A stretch of 64,000 nt of DNA. It comes from Cruorifilaria tuberocauda (lineage: Eukaryota > Nematoda > Chromadorea > Rhabditida > Onchocercidae). Positions 51,331-64,000 of this stretch are shown piece after piece. The DNA lies in assembly GCA_013365365.1 (NCBI GenBank), contig JABVXU010000009.1:248001-312000 (forward strand), in the 5' to 3' direction. The notes under the pieces were generated by a model that was given only the letters and a program-made list of their open reading frames with translations, did not search any database and had not been told where the DNA came from. The position numbers and the translations under genes were made by a program. Positions within the stretch are counted from its first letter, which is position 1. Every line of letters begins with the position of its first letter.

Positions 51331-54300
51331 TTAACGTCTTGTACCATCTTCAAAGAAGACACCACCATCTAAAGCACAGTATTTTGGGCAAATACCGCGT
51401 TCGCCCTGTAGACCTGGATGCCCTGGTGGTCCTTGTTGTCCATCTTCACCCGGTTGACCTGGTTGGCCGGGTGGCCCTGGTGGTCCCTGCATTCCGGGTG
51501 GACCTTCTGATCCTGGGCGTCCTGCTGGGCCTTGATCACCAGGCAATCCTGGTGGTCCCTACAATGGTCACTCCACATTATCATTTTTTAATCCAGATCT
51601 GACCAACGAACTTCTGGAAAAATTTAGGGAACTTACAGGTTCACCAGGTGCACCTGGGTCACCAGGTATTGCTGGTGAACTGAGAGCTGGTCGTCCTGGC
51701 TCTCCTCTTGGACCCTCACGTCCTGGTTCTCCTAGTGATCCAGGTGGTCCTGGAGGACCTTGTGGTCCCGGTGGTCCATCATTACCGTTTCGACCTGGGT
51801 ATCCGGGTGGGCCGGCATTTCCTGAAATTAGCATAAGGTTGTTAAAATATTCGCATCCAAAATACTCATCTACTTCATCAGTTTTTCTGAAAATTAAAGA
51901 AGTCGAGGAGAGCAAAATAGGACCATGATCTCCTGAAGGCCCTGGCGGTCCTGGTTCTCCTGGTGGGCACGGTGAGCATGGTGGTTCGATAGCTTGTTCG
52001 CAGATTCTAAAATAAATCTTTGGTCAATCTCTTCCAATTCCTTTTTTTTGAGAAACAAATTAAATATTTTAGAGCGGAGGAGAACCAAAATGAATAAAGT
52101 AAAGCTAACGCTGGAGGTCTTCCTGGAAATCCTGGCGCTCCAGATGCACCTGGACGTCCAGGAATGCCATTTTTGCCTGGAGGACCGTCAGGACCTGGAA
52201 GTCCTGGCAAACAGCAACCTGGAAGTAATGGAATTAGTTTTCGATTGATAAATTTTTTTTGAGTGCATGATCTATGGTTTTGGAGGCATGAATACGAAGC
52301 TGTAGAAATAATTCCTTCTAGGATTCAAGACTAAAAAGATTGGAATTAAAATTACGACTGGGTTTAAAATATTATCATTTTCATCTGGATCATTTTCAAG
52401 AGTTTTCAGTATAAACTAAAATTTTAAAATTGAAATGAACCTTCACAATAACTGCTTTGTCTCTTGGCACGACCAACAGCGAGAGTTTGATTACGGAGAA
52501 GTTTCTGAAACACAGGTGTTGCATCTCGAAATCCTGTTCGATACTCATTCACTTCTATCATCACATCACGAGCTGATAACTGCAAAATGCGCATTACAAT
52601 TTCCATTCGAACTTATCATCTGTAGTCATTCCAGTTTAGTATTATAAATTATTTTTTTCATTTTTGTTTTTGACAATACAATCATCTGCAAATATGCTTA
52701 ATTACATTAGGCTAAAAAGATAAATAATTTTCCCCAGTAACCAATTTGATGTTCAGCAAAAGATTATCTTGAAAAGATTTGCTGGTCATCTTGGACGGAA
52801 TAGACATGAAACTTGAATTAAACAACTTCAATCTATATAAATAAGAATTTCCAAAAAATGAAATATAAACTTATCCTCAAAGGTTACTCTATTTTTTCAA
52901 ATAATAAATTTTGATACACCGACCATCTATGGTCTTTTTGAAGTAATATCGCAATTATATAGTGCGGTGAAACGGTCGCATCGATAGCCTACTGTAAAGT
53001 TTAAGGCTTTTGTAGTTTTAATATTAAGAAATACAAGATACATATTAATTTTATTTAATAGCAGTTATTGAACTTATATTGAGAATTTATCAGTTCCAAG
53101 TATGATACATAACTTTTGTTTAAAGACTGTCTACTATGTTTGCTATTATATTATCAAAATAGATTTGAATTCAACAAATATTTAGATACTAATTTTGCGA
53201 AATTAGAGTTTTCATTTACTTCCGAAATTTTCTATTAGTGATAGTTATTATTTGCATTATTGTTACCATCAATAATTATTGCATTTACATTTTAGACTGA
53301 TGGTAGAATAGGTCTGTAAATTTGACTAACTACATCATTGCTCTTTTTTTGTTTACGGACATGAAACATTAGTATTGACAGTTAATATGTCGATCGAAAC
53401 AAGAGATTGAGCGTAATTAACAGCGGAAGCAACTGATAAGTACCACTATTCAGAGGAACTGGTTGTCGCTGAAAAGAACGGGTCCACTTTTATCTCGATG
53501 AGATGTGTAATTATCTCAACTATACCGACAACACATCATGTTTTGTTTGTTTGTTGAAATGTATCATTATTCAAAATATATCATATAATCTTGTTAATAG
53601 AAAATTCAAATCAAACTTCGCAAAATTTCCTAGTTATTTTTAGCAATATGTATATTCTTCTTTTTGCCATTTATTGATAAGAAAGAGAAATTTGAACAGA
53701 AATTAATTTCGATCGAATTAGAGAGTGAAATTGGCAAGGATGAATTCGTTAAAAAGAAATTACTACTGGAAGCATAGAAGCATAGATTTGTGATCTTCAA
53801 GATCACAAAAACTGATAAATTATGAATGTGAATCATGTTTTCTTCTATGAAAAAGGAATAATGTATAATGATAAAGAAATGGGAAGATTTTTGCATATTG
53901 TAAGATGATTTTGTTATGGATTGTAAAGCATATGATTGCAGAATTCGAATTTCCACAGGTTCAGTTAACCATAAGAAAGAAAATACATTGTCCATTGAAA
54001 TAAAATTATCACTTGGTTTCTTAAATAAAAAATTTTGAAAATTTTCGTATTCTTTCAAAGATGATTGGAACTGTTTTCTGAACAATGATTCTGTCTAATC
54101 AATGACGTTTCCAATGAAGAAATCAGATCCTTATCATTTTTTGATAACATATCTTGAAAACAGAAACAAAACACAAAGTAACGGCGAGATGCGCATTTCT
54201 CATCATTAAAATTTTTAATCTTTGCGAAAAAGTTACCTTACAAAATTCCATTTCTGTCTGTACTCGCATATATATCGAATTGACATAATTGTTAACCATT

Positions 54301-54404
54301 GGTAAAGTGATAAAAACAGCCAGAATTGCCACAAACGAAAATGTTACCGCCGAAACTGTCACCAATCGATAGGCTTTCTCACGTATTTCCGATTCGACTA
54401 ACAT
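51331..54404 (-). CDS. Nematode cuticle collagen A
   Basis: Six exons read from 54404 downward: 54237-54404, 52441-52579, 52110-52218, 51924-52006, 51637-51821 and 51331-51558, giving 303 residues. The N-terminus has the cuticle-collagen N domain with a membrane anchor ([20 protein letters not shown]), then a furin-type site RAKRQ. Next come Gly-X-Y blocks interrupted by paired Cys ([29 protein letters not shown]), a longer Gly-X-Y domain, and the C-terminal [19 protein letters not shown]. The ending resembles the SQT-1/ROL-6-like cuticle collagens; I do not assign an orthologue. The protein is secreted by the hypodermis, trimerises and is cross-linked into cuticle. An unpaired acceptor at 54435-54436 lies 30 nt before the ATG. 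Intron 1 is long (1.66 kb) compared with the rest. Confidence 0.95.
52580..54236 (-). other. Long first intron of collagen A
   Basis: About 1.66 kb between the membrane-anchor exon and the furin-site exon. It carries a perfect 11-bp inverted repeat (53787-53809) and a 151-codon AT-rich frame on the - strand that I judge to be chance. Confidence 0.7.
53787..53809. repeat. Perfect 11-bp inverted repeat
   Basis: TTTGTGATCTT and its exact complement AAGATCACAAA are separated by a single C. It lies in the first intron of collagen A. Such a symmetric element could bind a dimeric factor or form a cruciform. Confidence 0.85.
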
Positions 54405-56296
54405 AATGGTAGATTAAGATCCAAAATGTTAGATCTAAAACAGTCAACAAATGATACTAAAAGAATTTGTTTCAATTAATTACCAAATTGCAATTCTTTT
54501 AACAAAACAGCTTCTAAAATATATAAATTCTTCTAATTAACAAATATATATGTGTGCGTGTGTGAGTGTGTGTTTGTATGTACATGCAAGATGAGATGGA
54601 ATAAAGATGGAAAGCAATTTATATATTGAAAGGAGAAGGTATTGCAGGACAAGATTTGCTTTTTTAGAGGAAGAGTGGATTCTGCCCTGAGGGCTTTTGA
54701 AGAAAGATAGAAGTGACAAAGTGACAGAGAAAGAGAAGAACACAAAGTGTTCGGTCGCGGAACACCAAAATATACTACCCACCTATTCCTTTCATCTCCC
54801 CGCGGCCATTTACTTTTGACCACGTTCATTATCACTAAGAGAATATGTGATACTGATAGCCATGGCACCCAAATATCCTGTGCTCCATTTCGTCCAATCT
54901 TCAGAAAAGCTCTTTTCACAAACAAGCTATAACCATGTTTCAACATAATTTTTTATTTCTTCTTACCTATTATCTCTGTTATTTAATTTTAACATCGGAA
55001 TAAAGGAAAGGTCATCCTCAGGCCACTTTTGTCAAAATTGCTAATCTTAAACATACAACTATTCTTCAAACATGCACATGTCAAGAAGCATCCATCCATC
55101 TGTCTGTATGAGATCCATTACTCGTGACCAGCTATATAATTTGGTGTATCATAGCTTCTAACATTTCAAGTACACATTAATTTTCATTTTATAGATCTAA
55201 CCAACCTCTCCTTTTAACCATGTACAATTTCTTCAGCTATTCTTTTCAGCCATTCTTATCGGTAGTGGAAATAGAAGTATCTATCTATATAACAAATTAA
55301 ATCCGTAGAATTGTTAGGAAATTAGTAGCTACAAGCGAGCTACAAATTAATTTAAAAAAATTAATCTAATTAGCACTATCTTCAATTTATTCATTCAAGA
55401 TTATCATATTTAAAAGCCCGCATGCATCTTTATAAATATCCACTGCTTTCCGCTTTTTAATTTCGTCTTTTAATCAAAATTTCACTATTTTTTTGTTAAG
55501 ACAGGCCGGATTCTTGGGAGTATTTTCAATAATTATTAAATAAATATTATAATTACTGCAATTATAATATTTGATTTTTAAACTTCGACTTCAATCAAAA
55601 TTCCATATGAAAAAACGCCAGTCAAAGTTCTCCGTTTTTATTTCAGTCAAAATGTAATCTAATGAGAGTATTTTTCTTCAATTTCAGCGCATTTAAAACT
55701 ATAGATTTCAGTTAAATAATTTGAAAAATTCATCATCAATGACCACTTTTTCCAAAAATAGAGTAAATTCGGGAAGAGATAGAATGTATTTTACAATGGA
55801 AGCGCTGAGATGAAGAAATGATTCACAAAAAACTACAGTAATTTTTTTGCAAGTTATTGTAATATCTCGCATAATTTTTCCGAAGATGAATACTTGCTAT
55901 GTGTTCACTGGACATATAGAAAGGTGTTGAATAAGTGAGAGATGTGAAATATGTGGAAGTGTTAATGGTCGGGTTGTCATGCAAGAGAACTGCAAATTTA
56001 CATTTATCAATGCACTTCTCATTTCTACCACTAATTCTATTACTCTTTTCTAAACAACAAATTTGAATTGGAATAACAGTGAAGTATTAAAAACAAAGTT
56101 ACAGAAAAAAATTTTTATTACTTCATTGAAAATTACAAGAAATGACGACGAAGTTCATGCAGAGGTTAAGCTTAAAATAATGATTGGAAATTTTTTAGCA
56201 TTTTAGGAAAAGATTGAAAAATATAAAGGTTCTTTTTGATTGTAATTATGGTATAAGTATTATAATTTGTGTAATTTAGGGTGAAAATGTTATCCA
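54405..56296. other. Spacer between the two collagens
   Basis: About 1.9 kb that should hold the promoter of collagen A and the 3' UTR of collagen B, both on the - strand. An interrupted (GT)n tract lies at 54544-54584. A 137-codon - strand frame at 54533-54946 looks accidental: its C-terminal part reads through the dinucleotide repeat. Confidence 0.6.
54544..54584. repeat. Short (GT)n microsatellite
   Basis: Interrupted TG/TA dinucleotide run about 140 bp upstream of collagen A. Confidence 0.75.
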
Positions 56297-59008
56297 TCAC
56301 TGCTTACGTCGTGTTCCGTCCTCAAAGAAGACACCACCATCTAAAGCGCAATATTTGGGACAAATTCCCGATTCGCCAGGTTGTCCATGTTGACCCGGCT
56401 GTCCTGGTTCACCTACTCCTCCTGGATTACCTGGTTGTCCAGGTGGACCAGGTGGTCCACGAGGGCCAGCACTTCCTGGTTGCCCTGGGTTTCCCGGTAA
56501 TCCAATGTCACCGGGTTCTCCTTTTTGTCCCTGTAAATTATTTACATTATTCATTAATTGCAAATTGAAAATTTCAAGTTTGTTATTATTTAGGCCAAAA
56601 ATTGCTCATGCACAAACCTCTGCTCCAGTTGGTCCTGGATCTCCCGGAGCTGATGGTACGGTGATAACTAAGCGACCTGGCTCACCAGGTGGTCCATCGA
56701 TACCTGGATTTCCATTGGAACCGGGTGGTCCTGGTGGTCCTGGTGGTCCTGGACGACCGGAGTTTCCCATGCGACCTGGTTGCCCAGGTCGTCCAGAGAG
56801 ACCTATAATAAAATCGATAATCAGTTTATGAGTATAATATGTATCATTTGCCATGTTAATTTTATTCCACCGATCTGATTGCTAATCCATTCAAAATTCC
56901 TGAGAATAGGAACATTTACTAAAAACGACTAAAAAGTACTTTATTTTGAATTTTCTGGGTTTGAGACCGGTTTCCATCTATGTAACGACCGATCTATTGA
57001 TAAAAATAAAGAGAAATGTTGTTGATGAAAAAAGAAAATTTTCATCTTCCTCTAAATATATTATTTATAATTGTCCCAATAAAAATATGATAGATGTCGT
57101 CATTCGTCGCTTCAGTTGGATTCTTCATTATCATCGTAAATTACTACAAATATGAAGATAATCGTAATTGTTTTAGTTACGAAATATGAATATAATCGTA
57201 GTTGCTGTCACTTTTTATTATTTAAAATATTAAAACATACACTTATTAGTTCGATGTTTTTTATGAAAGGAAGGAATGTGTTTGTGAAGGTAATGAATTC
57301 ATACAAAATCCCTATGTTTTATTTAAAAGATCATATTGTTTGCTGTTGATAACAGGAAAAAAGTAATCAATTATTTTTAATCTGACAAATAGTCATTAGA
57401 GATGGAATAACGCAAGTAAGAGCTGGAACTTTTTTATGAATAAACTAAAGAGATGGAATGATCAGAAGGAAAGTGAAGGGAAACGTTCCGGTGGCATGAC
57501 CGTTTCTATTCAGACATACGTATGGATATGGCAGTGTATGGGTGTTCTATATTACTATTTTCAATGATATTTACAGATAAGAAGATAAGAGGAAATTGAA
57601 GAAATAACAAGAACTTGTTTTGATTCAATTTACATTCAGGTAATAATAAATCTCACCATTAATTATCCTAAAAAGAACTGTGGATAATATTGAAATATGA
57701 TTTTACAACTGCCGAATTCAAGGGCATTTATTTGATGGTAATTAATCTCTCCGAATTGCTGAATCAATGTACTTTGGTGATAAACAGCAAAAATTCATGT
57801 ACAAGTAATGCACAGTACAATGTTCTCCATTTCTTTTTGCTTAGTCTACGAAGTCTTTCCAAAATTATGAGAAAACCTAACAAACCTTTGTCTCCGCTTG
57901 ATCCCGGTTGTCCTGGTGGTCCCTGTGGGCATGGTTTGCAGGGTAGTGGTTGTAGTTCTTCACATATTCTGCAAATTTTGAAGAAATAAAAGAAAATTGA
58001 ATATCAATATTCAATTGCTCAAGTTTTCAAAATATTATTTTGTAACTCGAAATATTTCATTTAGAAATGCTGTTCTGGTGGTTCGCAGAGATCGTTAAAC
58101 TTAGTAATCAAAAATAAGATATTATAATTATGAAACAACAGCAATATTTAACCTTGGCGGTCTTCCTGGAAAGCCAGGTGCACCTGGTACTCCTGGACGC
58201 CCTGGCAACCCTGGTTTACCAGGTGGGCCATCAGGTCCTGGTAATCCAGGCAAGCAACATCCTAAAATTAAAAACAATAGAAATAAGTGAGATGAGAAAA
58301 TCAAAAACAAATTTTGGTAAAATTAACTAGTGAAATTTTTAAGCTGTAACAAACGTTCGCATCCAATTTGTCTCTTAGTTCTAGTAACATTGACTGAATT
58401 TTCGATTTTGCCATCAACAACATGCGATGCGCTAAGTGCTCCGGATGGTGCACGATGTTCGCGCATTTCACGCATTACTTCACGAGCTGACATCTGAGTA
58501 ATGTTAAATTTCAAACTGCATTATTAAACTATTTATTACTTGAACTTTTGTTAGCTTTAGATGATTTATCTGATCAATCCATTAAACTGGAAAGCAGAAG
58601 TTTAGCGAGATCTATAACTACTTAGTCCCTCTAAGTCGAGAATAAATTATGCATTTGAATAACTTGAATAGTTCAAGAAATTAAGGAGTACAAATGATTT
58701 GGGAATTGATAAATTTATCAATGTTTAAACTTTTTTTTTAAATTTCCGAATTTTCCTGATGATTAAAAATTTTCTATTATCGCTACTTCTTATTATTATC
58801 ATTCAGAATGTTTCGTCGTAAACAAATTTAATTATCATATCATTACCTGACAATATTCCATTTCTTCAGCAACTCGAGAACCGATAATCGTAACATAATT
58901 GTTAACCACCGGTAGCGTCACAAATATAGCTAGAATGGCAACTAACGAAAAAACTACCGCTGTAATTGTTACAAACGTGTAAGCTTTTTCTCGTGCTTCA
59001 ATCTCCAT
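56297..59008 (-). CDS. Nematode cuticle collagen B
   Basis: Six exons read from 59008 downward: 58847-59008, 58355-58493, 58153-58261, 57886-57968, 56618-56802 and 56297-56530, giving 303 residues. Order of parts is the same as in collagen A: membrane anchor ([20 protein letters not shown]), furin-type site [34 protein letters not shown], a Gly-X-Y domain, and [25 protein letters not shown] ending at the C-terminus. Exons 2-5 have exactly the same lengths as in collagen A. The start codon directly follows the sequence TTATTTTTAG, so if that acceptor is trans-spliced the mRNA would have almost no 5' UTR beyond the leader. Function is cuticle structure. The paralogous pair probably arose by tandem duplication and is likely expressed at particular moults. 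Confidence 0.95.
56803..57885 (-). other. Collagen B intron 4
   Basis: 1.08 kb intron between the 83-nt exon and the main Gly-X-Y exon. It is AT-rich, with short random frames only. The corresponding intron of collagen A is 102 bp, so the intron has grown or shrunk since duplication. Confidence 0.7.
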
Positions 59009-60202
59009 CTAAAAATAATTTAAATTGTTTAAAAATTCCATCTCAGTTGATTTCAAAATCATCTACGTAATCGCGATTAAAACTGATTAAATTATTTTAA
59101 TTAAAGAAACGAGAAAATTAGTAAAATGTTCTGAGATGATATGATTCTTTAGATATAGCATGTAATATTGCAATGTGGTTTGTGAGCAATTTTTATAGTG
59201 GCTTATTACAATAGCATGTTTTTTGTAATAAAAGCCACTTCCTCTTTCACTTCTTGCTTGCCCTGACCCGAAAGTTCCATCGAGATACCGGTTTTACCTT
59301 AAAAAATGCGTCAGAGGGTATTGGAATAGAGAAATTTCTAACTTGCAAACAGTTCCATTACTGCGATCATTTTTTGACAATTTATGCGATCGATTTTGTT
59401 ATGTACAATTGATAGTAATGTTGTGATCGTAAAGAGAAAAAGATGTCATTTGAAAAGATAAGAACCGGACAATGGCCAGGAGTGTGAAACACAAGTGATG
59501 GAAGACTAGACAAGCTTGCGTTATTTGCAAGACTGAAATCGTTCTTTATTTCATATTGTGATACACCATTAGCTTAAAAAAAGGTTATTGTTTACTCTTT
59601 CAAATGATTTTCCGGAAAGAACATTTAACTAATTATTTATTAAATAAATGAAAAAGAGATTTAAAATCCAAGTTCTTTCTTTTGCAAAAGAAAATTTGAA
59701 TTAAAACTCATCTTCGAGTTTAAGAAACTGCTTCATTAAAGTTTGAAAATTAATTAAACTTTTGTGCTTTATTCAAATGATTCAGTCAATACTAAATATG
59801 AAAGGGTTCTTTACGAGGTTCTGGGAATTGTTGTTTGTTTCGCAATTCCTGAAAAAACTGTTAGGGAAACCTTCAGTGATGCCTAAACCTTTCACCATAC
59901 CTCACCTCACAGTTCTGTTTCTCATGAACAAAGTAAGCGAGTTGCATTACAATTGCGAAAGGTTTATTGTCATTTCGAGATTTTTGAACGTGAGGTGACA
60001 AATTCATAAGTGTCTGCATTTATCTCCTTGTTTCATCTGCGCTAATTTTCAGGTTGTTGTTCAGAGAGAGACGGGGAGAGACTTTCGGAAAGCAGTACTC
60101 ATTGCAGTATTAAGAATTAGATGGCTTAATTTCTTACATGAATGGTCTCAGGTTCATGTTTAGATTCGTAAAATTTAAAAACTACTTATTTTTCTGTTTT
60201 AG
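59009..60202. other. Divergent intergenic region, collagen B / MLH1
   Basis: About 1.2 kb between two genes that start away from each other, so it should hold both promoters. A frame at 59762-59998 has no splice partner and is not accepted as a gene. A trans-splice-type acceptor (TTCTGTTTTAG) ends at 60202, 42 nt before the MLH1 start codon. Confidence 0.6.
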
Positions 60203-60244
60203 TTGCTGATTGCACAATACCAGGTGAAGCTAAGTTAGGAAGGA

Positions 60245-63200
60245 ATGATACGTCGTCTTCCAGAAGATATCGTCAATCGTATCGCTGCCGGAGAAGTAAT
60301 TGTACGAGCATCAAATGCCATTAAAGAGTTGATCGAAAACGCACTGGACGCTGGAGCTACGGAAATTATCGTTACAGCTAAAAATGGTGGTCTTGATTTA
60401 CTGAAAGTGCAGGTAATACCTGAAATTTAAAAGCGTATTTTTGTTCGTTTTTTCCTTTTTGTTGATGAGTGTGTTACTTCTCTGAATATTCAAAAAAAAT
60501 TTTTTTTTGAGGATAATGGTAACGGAATTGCCAAAGATGATTTGCCAGTTGTTTGTGAACGCTTTACAACATCGAAATTGAAAAGATATGAAGATTTGGA
60601 ATGTATTAACACATTTGGATTTAGAGGTGAAGCATTGGCATCCATAAGTCATGTAGCTAAAATGACGATCATCTCGAAAATTCGGGATTCACCTTGTGCG
60701 TACGTTGGTCGTTATGCAGGTAATTGTTATTAAATGGATTTTGGAAAGGTTATCATTTTTCTTTGCTGGAGATAATCATCTGTTATCATATTCCATTACT
60801 AAGAAACAAAAGAGGACACCTAATAACAATTCTCGATTTGTAGCGCTCCTAATTTTAACCACTTACTGCATTAAAAATTATATTATCAAGATTATTATAT
60901 TATACGCTGATTACACTGATTTCAAAGTATTGGCATTTTATGAATAAAGTCATACCGGTAGTGGATGTTATAGATAGTCAGCTACAGGGCGACATAAAGC
61001 CATCAGCTGGACTTGATGGTACTACAGTAACTGCTGAAGATCTATTTTACAACTGTCCATCGCGTCGTCGCGCACTTAAATATCCTGCTGACGAAATGAA
61101 TCGTATTGCTGATGTTGTTGTACGATATGCCATTCATAACCCGTAAGTAATAGTGTCTGTTGTGGCTCTAGAATCCTTTTACTTAATGTAGATTTTAATG
61201 AATTTCTCGCACGATCTATTATTATTTTCAGTTCCGTATCATTTACATTACGGCGTTGTGGTAGCGGAAATGATTTTCGAACAGCTGGTACAAATAATCT
61301 TTATGAAACAATATCCTCATTACTTGGTGGAAAGTTTTCTAAAGTAACATTCTCATTCTTTCAAATGAGCAAAATTTTCTATTTAGAATCGTTCTATGCT
61401 GCATTGCAAAAATTATGAACCTGAAATTTAGTTTGCATATTTTTTTTAGGATCTTGTCTTGTTGAATCATAGTAATTCAGCGTTACATTTTACTTTAAAA
61501 GGCTGCTTGGTGCGACCCACTGCTTCATTTACTGCTGAAACTTTTCAAAATCGACAGGTAGTTCGTATCACTCCTCTTTATTGGTGTTTATAATTAGCAG
61601 TAAAGAATGGTCATTAATACCGTAAATGGGAATTGTTAAAAATTAAAGGACTGAAATTTTAATCCTCTCAAGAGATACTAATTAAGATGTTCATAACAAC
61701 TATCAGGAAATGGTATCTTTGAATATTTGAGTTTTGATAGAATTATTTTTCTGTAAATTTTTTGATTTTCTTACCTTATCTTATTCAAAATACATGAATG
61801 GTTCAAGATTTTTCAGAGTCGTCAGAAGGTTTTTTATTTATTTATTAATGATCGTAGTGTCGAATGTCAGGCATTAAAGCAAGCACTGGATGTTGTTTTT
61901 GCTGCTCAAAATACCATGTCACCATTTGTCATGATTTCTTTGCAGGTATTCTGAATTAAGTTTTCGATATTCCAATTATTTAAAAGCTTTAATACATTTA
62001 TCCCATTAAGTTTTATCGCTCCATGAATTAAAATTTCTATCAATAAAAGTGAATTTTATATTACTGCTTTGTTATTTGTCAACTGTATCCTAAATCTGAT
62101 GTTCTAAATGGTTGATCTGATGTTAAATGAATGATTTTACAAATAAATAGCTTAGAACAACTAATGAATCAATTTATGGTCATAGATTGAACCGAAACAT
62201 GTCGATGTTAATGTGCACCCGACTAAATCTATTGTTTATTTTCTGGAACAAGATAATATTATTAGCTCTATTCAAGATGTAAGTTCTTTACTTGTTTTTT
62301 TGTTTTTAAAATTTTATATTAGACTATTAGAATGTCATTCGATTTATATTAGATGTATATATTGCAGACATAAATTCTTTATTTTTTGAAGTTTATTTTA
62401 AAACTGTTACAATTAAAATTATATTTCTCAGTATGTGGAAAACTTGATTCAAAGTTCGGCTGGCGATTGTGATGTACATCCGAAATTTCCATTGGTGATC
62501 GACAGTATTGAAAACAGTTCGTCAAAATCAACTGATATGATGATTACCTCAGGTACAAACAAAAAGAAACTAACGATGCTCGTGTCAGAATCGCTGGGTG
62601 GACCACCACCATCTTCAAAGCCTCCAAAAGTTTATCCTTACCAGGTTATATAGTTATAAATTTTCGTCGAATTTCTATAAATTTGCATTTATGTAACTCG
62701 AAAGGAGAAATAAGTTTTCAAATTTTCTTAGCTGGTACGAACTGATGCGAGAGAGAGGCGTTTGGAAGAATTTGTCTCTAGCCAGTCACAAATTGTATCT
62801 TCCTCATGTGTAACCTATGATATTACTTCGAGGTCACTTTTATAATGAACATCGTTGACCAAACCGATTGGTAGATTAAATAATGTTTTTCTGATGAGAA
62901 ATTATATCTGTATATTTATATATGGTTGTATTTGGCGTACAATCGGGCTACCATAGAAAAATAATTGGAATGTGATCGCTGAATAAAAATTATTTTAAAC
63001 TCTCAGTTTTCAAGGCCTGTTTCGATTACTTGTAGATGATTTGAATTAAATTTTGAAATTGTTCCCCATATAAGAAAGTTCGAATAAGATTTGAAAATCT
63101 GATTAAACGTAAATTTATCTCAAGATTTGCTCAATCTATTTAGCGCAAAATCGTCAGATGATAGTGAATGGCGCAAATTTGAGTTTGAATCACTGAAAAA

Positions 63201-64000
63201 TATGAAGAAAGCGCTTTGTACAACAGCTTCTGTCAGTTTACGTTCGCTGTTCAAAAATCACATATATGTTGGAGCCGTGAGTGTTGATCAGGTTCTTATA
63301 CAGCATTCAACATCAGTTTACTTGGTAGATGCTCAAAATTGTTTGCGGAATTTCTTTTATCAGGTAAATTTTCTATAAGCGAGTTTTAATAAACGGAAAT
63401 TAATAGATTGAAATTTTGGCGAGTAACGGCGGTGTGGTGATTAATGTTTTCTGATATTTAAAACTGTTTTCTTTGTTGTGTTAATGCTGAAGAAGCAATT
63501 TATCATTGGTACTCGCTGTTCAAAAATTAACTTGTCGATTAGTAGTTTTTGAGTTTCCATGAGCAATAATGCATATCAATACTACTATCTTAGTAATAAT
63601 ATCATATTAATAAAGGCAATTGAGATTTCTTTTAACTTTCTAAATTTTTTTTCTAAAGTTCTTTCTAAATTTTATTTTCTAGCTATGATACCCTCAATTG
63701 CAGATTCTCGTTCTTTCTTTCGGTAATTTTGGATCATATAAACTAAGCGAATGCGCACCATTAGCCGAACTGTTGCGCATCGCTGATAGTAACTTATCTG
63801 CGACAGAAGCCCAGCAGAAAGCAGCTATCGTTATTGAAAATCGTGCAATGTTGGATGATTATTTCTGTTTGTCTATTACGGAGAATGGAAATCTTGATTC
63901 CATCCCGTCTTTAGTTGATGGATTTATTCCGCAGTTAGAATCCCTTCCTCAGTTGATACTAACTTTAGCAAACGACATTATGTGGGATGATGTTAGTTTT
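60245..64000 (+). CDS. mlh-1: DNA mismatch-repair protein MLH1 (cut by window end)
   Basis: Eleven exons in view: 60245-60412, 60512-60719, 60974-61142, 61232-61343, 61450-61557, 61817-61945, 62186-62278, 62432-62644, 62732-62832, 63144-63363 and 63704 to the window end, about 606 codons. The N-terminus is the GHKL/MutL ATPase: [35 protein letters not shown] (with the catalytic Glu), DNGNGI, and [16 protein letters not shown]. The transducer domain follows ([35 protein letters not shown]). A short, poorly conserved linker follows, then the MLH1-specific C-terminal dimerisation domain ([37 protein letters not shown]). MLH1 pairs with PMS2 in eukaryotic mismatch repair and meiosis. It lacks the few residues that precede VIRRL in human MLH1. 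The last roughly 100 residues lie outside the window. Confidence 0.97.

Noticed and set aside
51201..51602. Long + strand frames across the collagen exons (also 56281-56568, 56505-56831)
   Set aside because: They are mirror frames of Gly-Pro-rich collagen exons on the - strand; the GGN/CCN codon pattern keeps the opposite strand free of stops.
53630..54085. 151-codon - strand frame in the collagen A intron
   Set aside because: Composition is Phe/Ile/Asn/Ser/Lys only, as expected from random AT-rich DNA, and the surrounding splice sites belong to the collagen.
54533..54946. 137-codon - strand frame upstream of collagen A
   Set aside because: Its C-terminal third reads through a microsatellite, there are no splice partners, and it lies in the expected promoter region.

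Overview
This is nuclear DNA of a nematode, most likely a spirurid/filarial parasite. The evidence is the AT-rich base composition, many short introns with TTTCAG-type acceptors, start codons lying just behind unpaired splice acceptors (the mark of spliced-leader trans-splicing), two nematode cuticle collagens, and an FMRFamide-like peptide of the FLP-24 type. The species cannot be fixed from the sequence alone.

Left part (1-35.8 kb), gene-poor. About 12.6 kb without a convincing gene precedes a six-exon posterior Hox gene of the Abd-B class (12665-20710), whose homeodomain exons are cut off from the N-terminal exons by a 6.3-kb intron. About 6 kb of further gene-free DNA follows. Next come a small neuropeptide gene of the flp-24 type (26843-27687) and a small heat-shock protein gene (29827-30896). 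The 31-35.8 kb stretch holds only weak exon candidates and one member of a two-copy dispersed repeat.

Middle part (35.8-50.7 kb), dense and all on the + strand. It runs ZCCHC8 homologue (NEXT RNA-surveillance complex), an unrecognised 295-residue protein, then a SETDB1/MET-2 histone H3K9 methyltransferase with Tudor, MBD, pre-SET, split SET and post-SET parts. Spacing, co-orientation and an unpaired splice acceptor in front of each gene fit a trans-spliced operon. Several SUMO-interaction-like motifs recur in the proteins.

Right part (51.3-64 kb). Two cuticle collagen genes lie in tandem on the - strand. Each is predicted at exactly 303 residues, and four consecutive internal exons have identical lengths (139, 109, 83, 185), so they are an old local duplicate. 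The + strand then carries MLH1 (mismatch repair), cut by the window end after about 606 codons.

Gene models were built by hand from reading frames and GT/GC-AG sites. Exon phases were checked to be consistent, but no transcript evidence was available.
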